From the NCBI RefSeq assembly GCF_036250755.1, contig NZ_CP109583.1, positions 7,241,001 through 7,305,000 of the forward strand: a stretch of DNA of 64,000 nt, given 5' to 3'. Positions within the stretch are counted from its first letter, which is position 1, and the number at the start of each line of letters is the position of its first letter. This DNA comes from Streptomyces uncialis. GTDB lineage: Bacteria > Actinomycetota > Actinomycetes > Streptomycetales > Streptomycetaceae. Shown piece after piece: positions 15,255 through 24,180 of this stretch. The position numbers were made by a program, and so were the translations under genes. The notes below the pieces were generated by a model. That model was not told where the DNA came from and did not search any database. It worked only from the letters and a program-made list of their open reading frames with translations.

Positions 15255-16010
15255 TCAGAAGCCCTTGCGGGCGCCGCCGTCCACCGGGACCATCACCCCG
15301 GTGAGGTAGGACGCCGCGGGCGACAGCAGGAACGCGGCCACCCGCCCGAACTCCTCGGGCGTCCCGTACCTCCGCAGCGGGATCTGCGACTCGAACCCCA
15401 GCCGGGTGGCCCCCGGGTCCGCGGACAACGCGTCCAGCTCCCGCACCCGGTCCGTATCGATCCGCGACGGCAGCAGCCCCACCACCCGCACACCCCGCGG
15501 ACCCACCTCGTCCGCCAGCGACTTCGCGAAGCCCGCGAGCCCGGGCCGCAGCCCGTTGGAGATGGTGAGTCCGGGGATCGGCTCGTGCACGGACGCCGAT
15601 AGGACGAACCCGATGACCCCGCCCTCGCCCAGTTCCCGCGCGGCGGCCCGCGCGAACCGCACCGCGCCGAGGAAGACCGACTCGAACGCCGTGCGCCACT
15701 GCTCGTCCGTGTTGTCGTCGAGATGGCCGGGCGCGGGCCCGCCGACGCTGATGAGGATGCCGTCGAAACGGCCGAACCGCTCGCGCGCGGCCCCGATCAG
15801 CCGCTCCGGCGCATCCGGGTCGGCGTTGTCCGCCGCGAGCCCGACAGCCCCCGGCCCGAGGGCCGACGCGGCCTCTGCGGCACCCCGCTCGTCGCGCCCG
15901 GTGACGATCACCTTGGCCCCGTCGGCGATCAGCTCACGGGCGCTCGCGTTGCCGAGCCCCCGGGTCGCCCCGGTGACGACGTACACACGGTCCTTCAGTC
16001 CAAGATCCAT
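15255..16010 (-). CDS. SDR family protein lacking the usual catalytic Tyr and Lys
   Basis: This 251-residue protein has the Rossmann fold of short-chain dehydrogenases: cofactor motif TGATRGLG (about 13-20), an NNAG-type position reading ISVGG, and the C-terminal VDGG. At the active site the expected YxxxK is replaced: the alignable stretch reads SVHEPIPGLTISNGLRPGLA, with Ser for Tyr and Arg for Lys. A subfamily of SDR proteins shares this replacement, so it is probably not a broken gene, but it may not be a normal dehydrogenase. ATG 16010 is the start. It is downstream of SURF1 on the same strand with a 67-base gap. Confidence 0.85.
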   Translation of the reverse strand: MDLGLKDRVYVVTGATRGLGNASARELIADGAKVIVTGRDERGAAEAASALGPGAVGLAADNADPDAPERLIGAARERFGRFDGILISVGGPAPGHLDDNTDEQWRTAFESVFLGAVRFARAAARELGEGGVIGFVLSASVHEPIPGLTISNGLRPGLAGFAKSLADEVGPRGVRVVGLLPSRIDTDRVRELDALSADPGATRLGFESQIPLRRYGTPEEFGRVAAFLLSPAASYLTGVMVPVDGGARKGF

Positions 16011-16077
16011 GGCCCTATCCTGCCCCGGGAACCCGCCGGGAGTCAGTACGGGAGCCGGGGTGTGAGGACGGGACGGG

Positions 16078-16899
16078 TCAGACCGGGACGGTGGCGGGGG
16101 CGTCCTCGGACGAGGTGGCAGCCGCCTTGGCCGCCGCCTGGTCCCGCAGTTCCCGGCGCACCAGGATCACCCAGCCCACGGGCACCGCCGCGGTGAACAG
16201 CCACCACTGGACGGCGTACGCCATATGCGCGCCGATCCCGCTGGAGTCGGGGGCGGGCAGCAGCTCCGGGGTCCCGTTCGCGGGGGCGGGCGAGGCCAGC
16301 TGGACGAAGCCGCCGAGCACCGGATCACCGAGGGTCGTGGCCATCTGCGCGCTGCCGATCAGCATGACCATGCCGTCGGGGAGGCCCTTGAGGTCCTTGA
16401 TGCCGCTGGTCGAGGTGGTCTCGTCGGGCATCAGCCGCCCGGTGACGTTCACCTCGCCGCGCGGGGGCGCGGGGATCGGCGGGACCTTGTTCTGCGGCCC
16501 GTTCGCCTCGATCCAGCCCCGGTTGACCAGCAGCACCTTGCCGCTGTCGAGGACCAGCGGGGTGACCACATGCACCCCGACCCGGTCGTCGGCGTTGGTC
16601 CGGCGGCGTACGACGACCTCGTGCTCCGTGTCGTACCGGCCGGTCGCCGTCACCTGGCGGTAGCGCTCCCGCTCGGACACCTTGTGCCCCGGGGAGGTCA
16701 GCTCCTCGGCCGGAACGGGGGCCGCCTCGATCGACGTCGCGATCCGTTCGTTGCGCGCGACCCGGCTCTCGTGCCGGTGGAACTGCCAGAAGCCCAGCTC
16801 GATCATCACGGGGATGAGGACGAGGGCGAGGAGGGTGAGGATCACCCACTGCCGGGACAACAGGAAGCGGTACACCCCACGACCGTACAACTCGGCCAT
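16078..16899 (-). CDS. SURF1 family protein (cytochrome oxidase assembly)
   Basis: SURF1 proteins aid assembly of heme-copper oxidases, binding heme a in bacteria. The 273-residue protein has the family topology: a first membrane helix (WVILTLLALVLIPVMIELGF, about 17-36) followed at once by the conserved WQFHRHESRVARN, a large outside domain with VLLVNRGWIEANG and VNVTGRLMPDE, and a second helix near the C-terminus (HMAYAVQWWLFTAAVPVGWV) with the conserved YAVQWW motif. ATG 16899 fits the family start. A tail of about 20 Ala-rich residues is extra. Confidence 0.93.
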   Translation of the reverse strand: MAELYGRGVYRFLLSRQWVILTLLALVLIPVMIELGFWQFHRHESRVARNERIATSIEAAPVPAEELTSPGHKVSERERYRQVTATGRYDTEHEVVVRRRTNADDRVGVHVVTPLVLDSGKVLLVNRGWIEANGPQNKVPPIPAPPRGEVNVTGRLMPDETTSTSGIKDLKGLPDGMVMLIGSAQMATTLGDPVLGGFVQLASPAPANGTPELLPAPDSSGIGAHMAYAVQWWLFTAAVPVGWVILVRRELRDQAAAKAAATSSEDAPATVPV

Positions 16900-16970
16900 G
16901 GGGCGATCGTCGCCAGGGGGCCCCGAGCGGGCCCGGTCACCGTCCCGCCCCCGCCGGCCGGTGGGAGGCG

Positions 16971-18020
16971 TCACCCGCCCTGAGGCGGGGGAGTGCCGGG
17001 CTTCGGCGCGGCCGGTGCCACGTCGAGGAGGAGCTGGCCGAAGGCGGCCTCGTCGATCACGGGGGTGCCGAACTGCGCGGCCTTCGCCGTCTTGGAGGTG
17101 CCCGACCCGGGGTCGTTGGTCACCAGCAGGCTCGTCAGCCGGGACAGGCTCGTCGCGATGTGCAGCCCCGCCTCGACGGCCCGGTCCTCCAGCAGCTCCC
17201 GGTCGACGGAGGTGTCCCCCGAGAACGCCACCCGCATGCCCTGCCGGAGCGGCTCGCCCGGGACGTACCGCCCCGGGTTCGGATACGGGCACGCCGGGCG
17301 CTTGCGCGAGGGCCGCCAGCTGCCCGCGCCGTACGAGGAGCCCCCGGCGCGCGCCCCCGGCGAACCGCCGCCGTACGACGCCTGGCGGCCGATCACGGGC
17401 GTCGCCGGGCTGTCCGACCACTCGGTGAGCGGACGGCACTCCAGCAGCGGCAGCCGCAACCCGTCGCGGGCGGCGGCGCGCAGACTCGGGCGGAACGCCT
17501 CGGCGAGCACCCGCGCGTCGTCCAGCGCGTGGTGCGCGCGCTGCTGGACGACCCCGAAGTGCGCGGCCAGCGACGCCAGCTTGTGGTTGGGCAGCGGCAG
17601 ACCGAGCTCCTTGGAGAGCGCGATGGTGCACAGCCGCCGGCGCACCGGGGCGGTGCGCCCGGCGCGGGCGTACTCGCGGGCGATCATCGACCAGTCGAAG
17701 ACGGCGTTGTGCGCGACGAGGACCCGGCCGTCGAGGCGGGAGGCGAACTCCTCGGCGATGTCGGCGAACAGGGGTGCCCCGGCGAGCGCGGCGCTCGTCA
17801 GCCCGTGGATCCACACCGGGCCCGGGTCCCGCTGGGGGTTCACGGTGGTGTACCAGTGGTCCTCGACGTCACCGCGCGCGTCGAGGCGGTACACGGCGGC
17901 GGACACGATCCGGTCGTCGCGGGCGAGGCCCGTCGTCTCGACGTCGACGACCGCGTACCCCTCGGGATACGCGGTCGGCCACTCGGGCGGGTGCGCTGCG
18001 GTCGTTCGGTCGTCGAGCAT
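16971..18020 (-). CDS. DEDDh 3'-5' exonuclease with C-terminal BRCT domain
   Basis: The N-terminal domain (about 20-190) is a DnaQ-like exonuclease with all five catalytic residues: Asp and Glu in VVDVETTG (26-31), Asp in LVAHNAVFDWSM, and His and Asp in RAHHALDDARVLAE. A Gly/Ser/Pro linker follows. The C-terminal part (about 265-345) reads RVAFSGDTSVDRELLEDRAV and TSLLVTNDPGSGTSKTAKAA, a BRCT domain like that of DNA ligase. The combination suggests a DNA-repair or editing nuclease directed to DNA ends. ATG 18020 has no clear ribosome binding site, so an in-frame GTG or ATG upstream is possible. SURF1 follows 71 bases downstream. Confidence 0.9.
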   Translation of the reverse strand: MLDDRTTAAHPPEWPTAYPEGYAVVDVETTGLARDDRIVSAAVYRLDARGDVEDHWYTTVNPQRDPGPVWIHGLTSAALAGAPLFADIAEEFASRLDGRVLVAHNAVFDWSMIAREYARAGRTAPVRRRLCTIALSKELGLPLPNHKLASLAAHFGVVQQRAHHALDDARVLAEAFRPSLRAAARDGLRLPLLECRPLTEWSDSPATPVIGRQASYGGGSPGARAGGSSYGAGSWRPSRKRPACPYPNPGRYVPGEPLRQGMRVAFSGDTSVDRELLEDRAVEAGLHIATSLSRLTSLLVTNDPGSGTSKTAKAAQFGTPVIDEAAFGQLLLDVAPAAPKPGTPPPQGG

Positions 18021-18162
18021 GGTCAACGAGGATACGTCCCGGGACTGACACTCTGTCCGCCACCACCCGTGTTCGGGCGGCAAACGCCCCTCGCGCGCGG
18101 GGGGCGCACAACTCCGCAGGACATGTGTCCACTTGGCCCGGTCGGAGTCCGTGGCACATCGG

Positions 18163-18190
18163 CGGCCGTACGGGTGCCCCCGTACGGCCG
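18163..18190 (-). terminator. Terminator of the RING/TerD-like gene
   Basis: CGGCCGTACGGG (18163-18174) and CCCGTACGGCCG (18179-18190) form a perfect 12-bp stem with a 4-base loop. It begins one base after the stop codon on the minus strand. Confidence 0.85.
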
Positions 18191-18191
18191 G

Positions 18192-20792
18192 TCAGCGCAG
18201 CGCCGCCACCAGGTCCTGGGCCGCGAGCTGCTCCAGCCCGCAGCCGTCGACCGGGCCCGGGAGCAGCCGGTACACCTCCCCGGTCACGTCGTCGGGCGCG
18301 AGGTCGCCGCGCACCAGCGCGCACAGGACCCGCTTGCCCCGCGCGTGGGCCGCGGCGAGCTTGTCGACATCCTTGCTCGGGAGCCGTCGCTGCGGGGTGC
18401 CCACGTCGCGGATCCGGGCGGCGAAGGCGGTGACCGTCTCCCCGGCCTGACGCCGGTAGTGCCACAGTTCGTCCGTCCCCTCGGGGCGCGGGTCGCGGTG
18501 GATGACGGCGACCCGCTCCGCGCGGGCGGCGGCGTGCCACACGGCGAGGTCCCACAGGGTGGTGCGGCCCCGGCCGAAGGACTCCGTCAGATCCCGTCCG
18601 ATCCGGCCCAGGTCCCACCGGTGGCGCTCCACGCTGTGATAGCCCTCGGACGCCGGGAGATGGACGTCCGTCCACAGGCACGTCCGCCGTTCCAGGTCCA
18701 CCAGCATCGGCAGCAGGATGCGTGAGCTGCCGGCCAGGTCGAAGCGCTGGCGCACCGCGCGCGGGTCGAAGCGGGCGTCGCGTCCCACGCGCGGCAGGGC
18801 CATGAACCCGGCGAAGGCGTCCGCGAGCTCGTCGAAGGGTGTGTTGTCGTAGGCGAACACGACCGGCACGGCGTAGCGGACGCCCGCCGCGCCGAGCGCC
18901 ACCGGGTCGAGGTCCACGTACTCGGAGGAGCCGTTCGGCCGGGGCGCGGAGGTCAGGTCGCCGGAGTGGGTGGCCGCGTCCCGGAACCGCAGCCTGGTGT
19001 AGTCGCACAGCCCGAGGTACTCCCAGCGCGCGTCGTAGAACGCCACGGAGAGGTCCAGGTCGACGGCTTTGTGACCGTCCTGCATCCAGTGCAGGAAGAG
19101 CCGCACGATCTGTCCGTCGGGCAGCGGTCGGGTGCTCCCGCGCGGGACCCGGATCAGGGACCGGGCCGCCGCCCGCTCGGCGCTCGGCACCGCGAGGTCG
19201 GCGAGGTCCGTGTCCAGGACGGCGAGGTCCACCCGGGACGCCGCGGACAGCCGTCGCAGCAGTTCGGTCTCCAGCAGCGCGCACGCGCGCGTGGTGACGG
19301 CTTCCGGCAGTGGCGTCCTGGTGTCGTCGGTGCTGTACGACCGGGTGACCCGGCCGCGGGGCAGGAACACCCGACGCCCGGCGGGCAGATGACGGGCCCG
19401 CAGCTGTCCGTACGCGCTGAGCAGCGGCCCCGTACCGGCCTTCGGAAGCGTCTCACGCAGTACGTCCGCGACGCGGTCCGCCGCCTTCGGGTCGTCGGAG
19501 GTGAGCCGCAGGAGGTGGTCGAGCCTGCGGACGAGTTCACCGGGCCGGCGTGCCAGCAGACCGACGGCGGTGCGGGTGTCCCGCGCGCGGAGCGCGTCCT
19601 CCAGCCGGGCGCCCCAGGTGCGGGCGCGTACCCGGGTGCCCTCGACACGGACGGCGTCGGGGTGTTCGGACGCGGTACGGCGCAGCGCGGCGCCCAGCCC
19701 GTCGTCCGTCAGCTCCGTGCCCCGCAGGACCGCGCACGCGAGCGCGGCCCTCGGGTGGCGCTCGTGGCGCTCGTAGGGGTGCAGCAGTTCCGCCGCGCGC
19801 TTCCAGCCGGACGGGTGCCGGGACATGTCCTCGACCAGCGCCCGCGTGGGCAGCGCGTCCAAGGCCGCCAGCAGTTCGCGGCGCAGCGGACGCGGCAGGG
19901 TCCGCAGCCGTACGCGCGGGGTGACCTCACCGAGGTCGGCGCCGCCGCCGGACCACACATGCAGCAGGCGCAGCACATCGGTCGCGGTGGTGAGCCGGGC
20001 GGCGAGCAGCGGCCGGACCGCGTCCCGGGTCGCGGGCTTCCGCAGCAGGGTGCCGAGCACCAGGGCCTTGGTCTCGCGTACGGGGATGTCCTCGGGCAGC
20101 CAGTCGGGCGTGGTGGGCGCGTGGGCGAGCAGGACGGCCAGATCCTCCCGGTCCTCCGGCGACAGCGGCGTACGGCGGCCCAGCAGCCGTCCCAGGGCCC
20201 GCGCGCTGTCGGCGGCGGGGTCCGTGGCGAGGGCGAGCGGCTGGAGGGGGCCCTTCACGGGCGCGGGCGGCGGGCCGTCGGCGGGCGTGGTGGGGCGCAG
20301 GAAGGGGTCGGCGGGGTCGATCCGGCGGTGGCACAGCGGGCAGCCCGAGTAGTCGGCGCCGTCCCAGCAGGACCGGCACACCAGGTGGGCGCACGGCGCG
20401 ACCGGGTGCACGACGCCGGTGGTCCCGCACAGCACGCACGGCTGCTCGGGCGTCTGGAGCAGCAGCGCGAACACCCGCCGTACGTACAGCTCGTGGGTGT
20501 TCTTCGGCACGGAGTGCGGGAAGCCGCGGAACAGCGGGGTGTGGGTACGGTCGGCGCCGGTCAGCCGGTCGAGATCGCGCAGCAGCGCCATGCCCTGGCG
20601 CCGCAGTCCCCGGCGGTCCAGCGCGGCGAGCGCGGCACGCAGCGGAGCGGTGAGCACATGGCCCCGCTCCAGCAGTTCCGCCTCCAGCGCGACGAGCGGG
20701 AGGTCCTCCGACGGGCGTCCGGGACCGGACCCCGTGGTGGCGACCTGGACGGTGCGCAGACGCCGGAGCAGGACGAAGGAAAGCGTGGTCAT
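18192..20792 (-). CDS. RING-finger protein with TerD-like C-terminal domain
   Basis: The 866-residue protein has a RING-type zinc site at about residues 118-158: CVLCGTTG, then PCAHLVCRSCWDG and CPLCHRRI. This gives C-x2-C, C-x-H, C-x2-C and C-x2-C in the eukaryotic C3HC4 order. The middle, about 165-540, is all-helical with Leu/Arg-rich repeats. From about 555 to 705 it looks TerD-like: VDLDLSVAFYDA, ATHSGDL, VDLDPVALGAAGVRYAVPVV and FDELADAFAGFM match the TerD order DLD-S, H-GD, D-SFG and A. From memory a family named after MXAN_6230 and SCO0854 has this layout. ATG 20792 follows GGGGGACC. Function unknown; ubiquitin-ligase activity is not implied. The adjacent XRE/DUF7848 pair lies upstream. 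Confidence 0.85.
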   Translation of the reverse strand: MTTLSFVLLRRLRTVQVATTGSGPGRPSEDLPLVALEAELLERGHVLTAPLRAALAALDRRGLRRQGMALLRDLDRLTGADRTHTPLFRGFPHSVPKNTHELYVRRVFALLLQTPEQPCVLCGTTGVVHPVAPCAHLVCRSCWDGADYSGCPLCHRRIDPADPFLRPTTPADGPPPAPVKGPLQPLALATDPAADSARALGRLLGRRTPLSPEDREDLAVLLAHAPTTPDWLPEDIPVRETKALVLGTLLRKPATRDAVRPLLAARLTTATDVLRLLHVWSGGGADLGEVTPRVRLRTLPRPLRRELLAALDALPTRALVEDMSRHPSGWKRAAELLHPYERHERHPRAALACAVLRGTELTDDGLGAALRRTASEHPDAVRVEGTRVRARTWGARLEDALRARDTRTAVGLLARRPGELVRRLDHLLRLTSDDPKAADRVADVLRETLPKAGTGPLLSAYGQLRARHLPAGRRVFLPRGRVTRSYSTDDTRTPLPEAVTTRACALLETELLRRLSAASRVDLAVLDTDLADLAVPSAERAAARSLIRVPRGSTRPLPDGQIVRLFLHWMQDGHKAVDLDLSVAFYDARWEYLGLCDYTRLRFRDAATHSGDLTSAPRPNGSSEYVDLDPVALGAAGVRYAVPVVFAYDNTPFDELADAFAGFMALPRVGRDARFDPRAVRQRFDLAGSSRILLPMLVDLERRTCLWTDVHLPASEGYHSVERHRWDLGRIGRDLTESFGRGRTTLWDLAVWHAAARAERVAVIHRDPRPEGTDELWHYRRQAGETVTAFAARIRDVGTPQRRLPSKDVDKLAAAHARGKRVLCALVRGDLAPDDVTGEVYRLLPGPVDGCGLEQLAAQDLVAALR

Positions 20793-20984
20793 GGTGGGTC
20801 CCCCGGGATATGACGAAGCGGGGGCGGAGAGTGCGCGCACTACGGTTCTTTTGCAGAGAAGTAGAAGGAAGCACGCCGCGGAGCCGCCCCCGCGTCCCTG
20901 AGTCTACGAGGGCGCGATCACCGGGCACCAGCGGATTTCCCCGCCCCGCAACGCGCCCTTTCCGCGCGGGCGGTGCCCCTGGGC

Positions 20985-21518
20985 TCAGCGCCAGCAGTAC
21001 GTGCCCGAGTCGACGACCGCCCCGCGGTGTCCGTCGCCGGGGTCGTGGCCGGGCTCGCGCTCGCACAGGACCATGAGGTCCGACAGATCCCGTCCGGTGA
21101 CCTCACGGTACGACGCCAGCATGTCGCCTGGCAGCCTTGTGACGGCCCCGCACAGCCCCTCCAGCGGGCCGGGAGGGGCGGCCGGGGCGAGCGGCTCCTC
21201 GGCCCCGTCCACACCGACCACGCGCCAGAACCCGACCGTCTCCGCGCGGTAACGCAGGTGCCCCGCGCTGACGTCCGCGTGCGCGGTGGCCCACGCGTCC
21301 ACCACGTCGACACGGTCCCAGGCGGCGGCGGGGGAGCGCGCGCCGCACGCCGCGCACACGAGCTGGAGCACCGGCGCCTCGGGCACCCCGGGCCCCTCGT
21401 CACTGACGAGGAACCGCCGTGCCCAGCGGACCTCCCCGGTCCGCCCCCGGGCCGGGCCGGCCACGGCGCTCGCGGGCGCGGCTTTCTCCGGCTTGTCGTC
21501 CGTCAGGTGTTGTGTCAT
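20985..21518 (-). CDS. DUF7848-like protein paired with the divergent XRE regulator
   Basis: The 177-residue protein has a CAACGARSP element near residue 52 followed by a WAxxH stretch (VDAWATAHADVSAGHLRYRA), the layout of small Streptomyces proteins often encoded beside XRE/DUF397 regulators. The C-terminal part, about 115-177, has two further Cys (LCEREPGH and TYCWR). ATG 21518 is the chosen start; upstream in-frame starts would overlap the divergent gene promoter. It shares a 92-base promoter region with the XRE gene. I suspect it belongs to the regulator system, perhaps as target. Function unknown. Confidence 0.7.
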   Translation of the reverse strand: MTQHLTDDKPEKAAPASAVAGPARGRTGEVRWARRFLVSDEGPGVPEAPVLQLVCAACGARSPAAAWDRVDVVDAWATAHADVSAGHLRYRAETVGFWRVVGVDGAEEPLAPAAPPGPLEGLCGAVTRLPGDMLASYREVTGRDLSDLMVLCEREPGHDPGDGHRGAVVDSGTYCWR

Positions 21519-21580
21519 GCGGCGCACCTCCGTCGGTGGTTGGTCCACCCAGATTCCCGCCCGCCGGAATTCCCCGCCAG

Positions 21581-21608
21581 TGGCCTCGTGTAGGCCAGGT
21601 GTAGGCCA
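21581..21608. promoter_or_regulatory. Possible operator of the XRE regulator
   Basis: TGGCCT (21581), AGGCCA (21592) and AGGCCA (21603) lie 11 bases apart, one helical turn. The first two form an inverted repeat, the last two a direct repeat (GTGTAGGCCA). They end three bases before the XRE start codon in the divergent promoter region. Confidence 0.5.
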
Positions 21609-21610
21609 CA

Positions 21611-22762
21611 ATGGAGGCTGTGCGAAATGTAGTCGGCGCCAATATCAAACGCCTCCGGGAACAACGGAATTGGTCGCAGGCCCATCTCGCCCGGCGCATA
21701 TGCATCGCGGCGGATGTGGCAGGTGATCCGATCGGACGACAAGAGGTAAGTCGCTACGAGAACGGGCGCCGGACCCCGAGGGAGTGGCTTCCCTTCGTGG
21801 CCCAGGCGTTGAACGTCTCGGTGCACACCCTCACCGAACCCTGCTCGGCCCCGGGCCCCGCCGCTGAGGACAGCGCGGACATCACGGAGCACGCCCGTGC
21901 CTCGGTGGCGCATCTGCTGGACCACGACAACCGCTTCGGGGGCGATCACGTCGCCACCGCGGCCGTCCAGGTCTGGCGGAGCGGACAGCGCACCCTCGAC
22001 ACGAGCAGCAAGCAGCACCTGGCCGCGATCGCGGAACTCGCGGAGGTCGCGGGCTGGATCCTGTTCGACGCCGACCGGCAGGACGAGGCCCGGCACGCAC
22101 TGCTGGAGGCGCATATGTACGCCCGGCTGGCCGGTGACGGTCCGCTCCAGTGGTTCGTGCTCGACCTGGTCGCGATGCACAGCCTCCACACCGGCAGGAC
22201 CGCCGAGGCCCTCAGCATCTCCGACGAGCTGCTCACGCGCCCCCGGGTGCCTCGCCGAGTGGCTCTGATGGCCCAGATCCGCCGGGCGACGGCACTCGCG
22301 CACGCGGGCGACCGTTCACGCGCGCTGGCGGCCATCGAGACGGCGACCGGCGGATTGCAGGACTCGGTGCACGAGAGGGACCCCGCGTGGACGTGGTGGA
22401 TCGACGAGGGGGAGGTGGCCCGTCACCACGGCGAGATCCTGATGTCGCTCGGCGCCACCCGGGCCGCGCTCCCCGAACTTCATCACGCGACTCTGGTCGA
22501 GCCGGGGGAGGGCCGCCGCAAACTCGGCCACGCCGTGGCCGAGCTGACCGCGCTCGTGGCCCTGGGGGCCTGGCACGAGGCCGAGACGGCCCTCACGGAA
22601 CTGGTCCTGCCGCTCGGCCATGTGTCCTCGTCCCGCATCCGCCACCGCCTGGGCACGACACTGAGACACATGGAACGGTACGCACCCCCCTGGCTCACCA
22701 CCCTGGCCAGGGACATCACCCCGACCGTGCCACGAGCCCGGCGGGAGCCACAGGAGCGATGA
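21611..22762 (+). CDS. XRE family transcriptional regulator with TPR-like C-terminus
   Basis: The N-terminal Cro/C1-type HTH covers about residues 8-70 (NIKRLREQRNWSQAHLARRI and GRQEVSRYENGRRTPREWLP). The remaining 300 residues are helical and TPR-like, for example ALAEVAGWILFDADRQDEAR-type repeats with W, Y and A at TPR positions, as in the large Streptomyces family of such regulators. The protein has 383 residues. ATG 21611 is the start; GTG 21620 is possible but too close to its GGAGG. The divergent DUF7848-like gene and the AGGCCA repeats suggest autoregulation. Ligand unknown. Confidence 0.88.
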   Translation: MEAVRNVVGANIKRLREQRNWSQAHLARRICIAADVAGDPIGRQEVSRYENGRRTPREWLPFVAQALNVSVHTLTEPCSAPGPAAEDSADITEHARASVAHLLDHDNRFGGDHVATAAVQVWRSGQRTLDTSSKQHLAAIAELAEVAGWILFDADRQDEARHALLEAHMYARLAGDGPLQWFVLDLVAMHSLHTGRTAEALSISDELLTRPRVPRRVALMAQIRRATALAHAGDRSRALAAIETATGGLQDSVHERDPAWTWWIDEGEVARHHGEILMSLGATRAALPELHHATLVEPGEGRRKLGHAVAELTALVALGAWHEAETALTELVLPLGHVSSSRIRHRLGTTLRHMERYAPPWLTTLARDITPTVPRARREPQER

Positions 22763-22816
22763 GAGCGCGCCGACCCCCCGGCACGGGCGACCGGGCCGCA
22801 GGGCAGGATGGGGGGT

Positions 22817-23146
22817 ATGAGCATCGTGAAGATCAATGTCCTCACCGTCCCGGCGGAGCAGCGTGAGGTGCTGGAGCAGCGGTTCGCCTCGCGCGCGGGG
22901 GCCGTGGAAGGGTCCGACGGGTTCGAGTGGTTCGAGCTGCTGCGCCCCCTTGAGGGCACGGACGACTACCTCGTGTACACCCGCTGGCGGAGCGAGGAGG
23001 ACTTCCAGAAGTGGATGGACGGGCCCATGCGGTCCGCCCACCGGGACGGCGCCGCCGCGGGCGGTGAGCGGCCCAAGCCCGCCGCCTCGGGGTCGTCCGT
23101 GTGGTCCTTCGAGGTCGTCCAGCAGGCCGCGCCCAAGCAGGGCTGA
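22817..23146 (+). CDS. Antibiotic biosynthesis monooxygenase (ABM) domain protein
   Basis: The 109-residue protein has the ferredoxin-like ABM fold: VKINVLTVPAEQREVLEQRF, then VEGSDGFEWFELLRPLEGTD, YLVYTRWRSEEDFQKWMDG and a short Ser/Trp-containing end. The pattern GF-x-x-F-x-L-L and W-x-S-E-E-x-F-x-x-W is that of heme-degrading and quinol-type ABM proteins. ATG 22817 follows a GGGGGG stretch. The gene stands apart from its neighbours. Heme degradation (HmoA-like) or a small oxidase role is possible; the sequence does not decide. Confidence 0.85.
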   Translation: MSIVKINVLTVPAEQREVLEQRFASRAGAVEGSDGFEWFELLRPLEGTDDYLVYTRWRSEEDFQKWMDGPMRSAHRDGAAAGGERPKPAASGSSVWSFEVVQQAAPKQG

Positions 23147-23262
23147 GGTCCGCGCCCACATCACGTTGCGGGCCGGGTCCCGGGCCCACCTGAGCCGAGG
23201 TCCGCGCGGCACGCCGGGGCGCGTTCCCCCTGCCGCGGGGCCCGGGGTGAGACGCTCCGCGC

Positions 23263-24003
23263 GTGAGCGAACCGACGACCCCCGGTGGCGGCCCGCCGCC
23301 CGCGCCGCACGCCGAGGCGCACGGCGGTGCCCTCGGCGGTCGGCTGAACTGGCTGCGGGCCGCCGTCCTCGGCGCCAACGACGGTGTCGTGTCGACGGCC
23401 GGTCTGGTGGTCGGTGTCGCGGGCGCCACGAGCGACCGGGACACCCTGCTGACGGCGGGGCTCGCGGGGCTGCTCGCCGGGTCGCTGTCGATGGCGGCGG
23501 GCGAGTACGTGTCCGTGTCGACGCAGCGCGACTCCGAGAAGGCGGCGATCGCCCAGGAGCGGCGCGAACTGCGGGACGAGCCCGACGAGGAACTCGCCGA
23601 ACTGACCGGACTGCTCGCCGCGCGGGGACTCAGCCCCGAAACGGCGCGGGAGGCGGCCCGTCAGCTCACCGCACGGGACGCGCTGCGCGCACACGCGCGC
23701 GTGGAGCTCGGCATCGACCCCGACCAGCTCACCAACCCCTGGCACGCGGCCTGGGCCAGCTTCCTGGCGTTCACGGTCGGCGCGCTCCTGCCGCTGCTGG
23801 CGATGGTGCTGCCGCCCGCCGACCGGCGGCTCGGTGTGACCGTCGTGTCGGTGCTCGCCGCACTGGTGCTCACCGGCTGGTCCAGCGCCCGGACGGGCGC
23901 CTCCGACCCCCGGCGGGCCGTCGTACGCAATGTCGCGGGCGGCGCGATCGCCATGGGCGTCACCTACGCCGTGGGGTCGCTGCTGGGTGCCAGTGGGATC
24001 TGA
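23263..24003 (+). CDS. VIT1/CCC1 family membrane transporter
   Basis: This 246-residue protein has the family start LNWLRAAVLGANDGVVSTAG, LVVGVAGAT and LAGSLSMAAGEYVSVSTQRD at about residues 25-90, including the GANDG and SMAAGEY motifs known from vacuolar iron/manganese transporters and their bacterial relatives. A soluble helical insert (about 90-150, with RRELRDEPDEELAEL) lies between the second and third membrane segments. Three further membrane segments follow. It probably exports divalent iron or manganese. GTG 23263 is the start. The gene is single, 117 bases after the ABM gene. Confidence 0.9.
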   Translation: MSEPTTPGGGPPPAPHAEAHGGALGGRLNWLRAAVLGANDGVVSTAGLVVGVAGATSDRDTLLTAGLAGLLAGSLSMAAGEYVSVSTQRDSEKAAIAQERRELRDEPDEELAELTGLLAARGLSPETAREAARQLTARDALRAHARVELGIDPDQLTNPWHAAWASFLAFTVGALLPLLAMVLPPADRRLGVTVVSVLAALVLTGWSSARTGASDPRRAVVRNVAGGAIAMGVTYAVGSLLGASGI

Positions 24004-24180
24004 TCCGGGGCGACGGCTGTCCTGTGCGCCCGTGTCCTGTGCGCCCGCGCGCGTGTGTGCGGTGGGCCCGCCGTGCGGGGCAATTGGCGGAGGTGGACAG
24101 AACTCGCCCCCTACCGGACGGTAATACTTGTGGGTAACCACGTCTGGTGGTGACCCCGAGCGGGCCCTTACGGTGCACGC

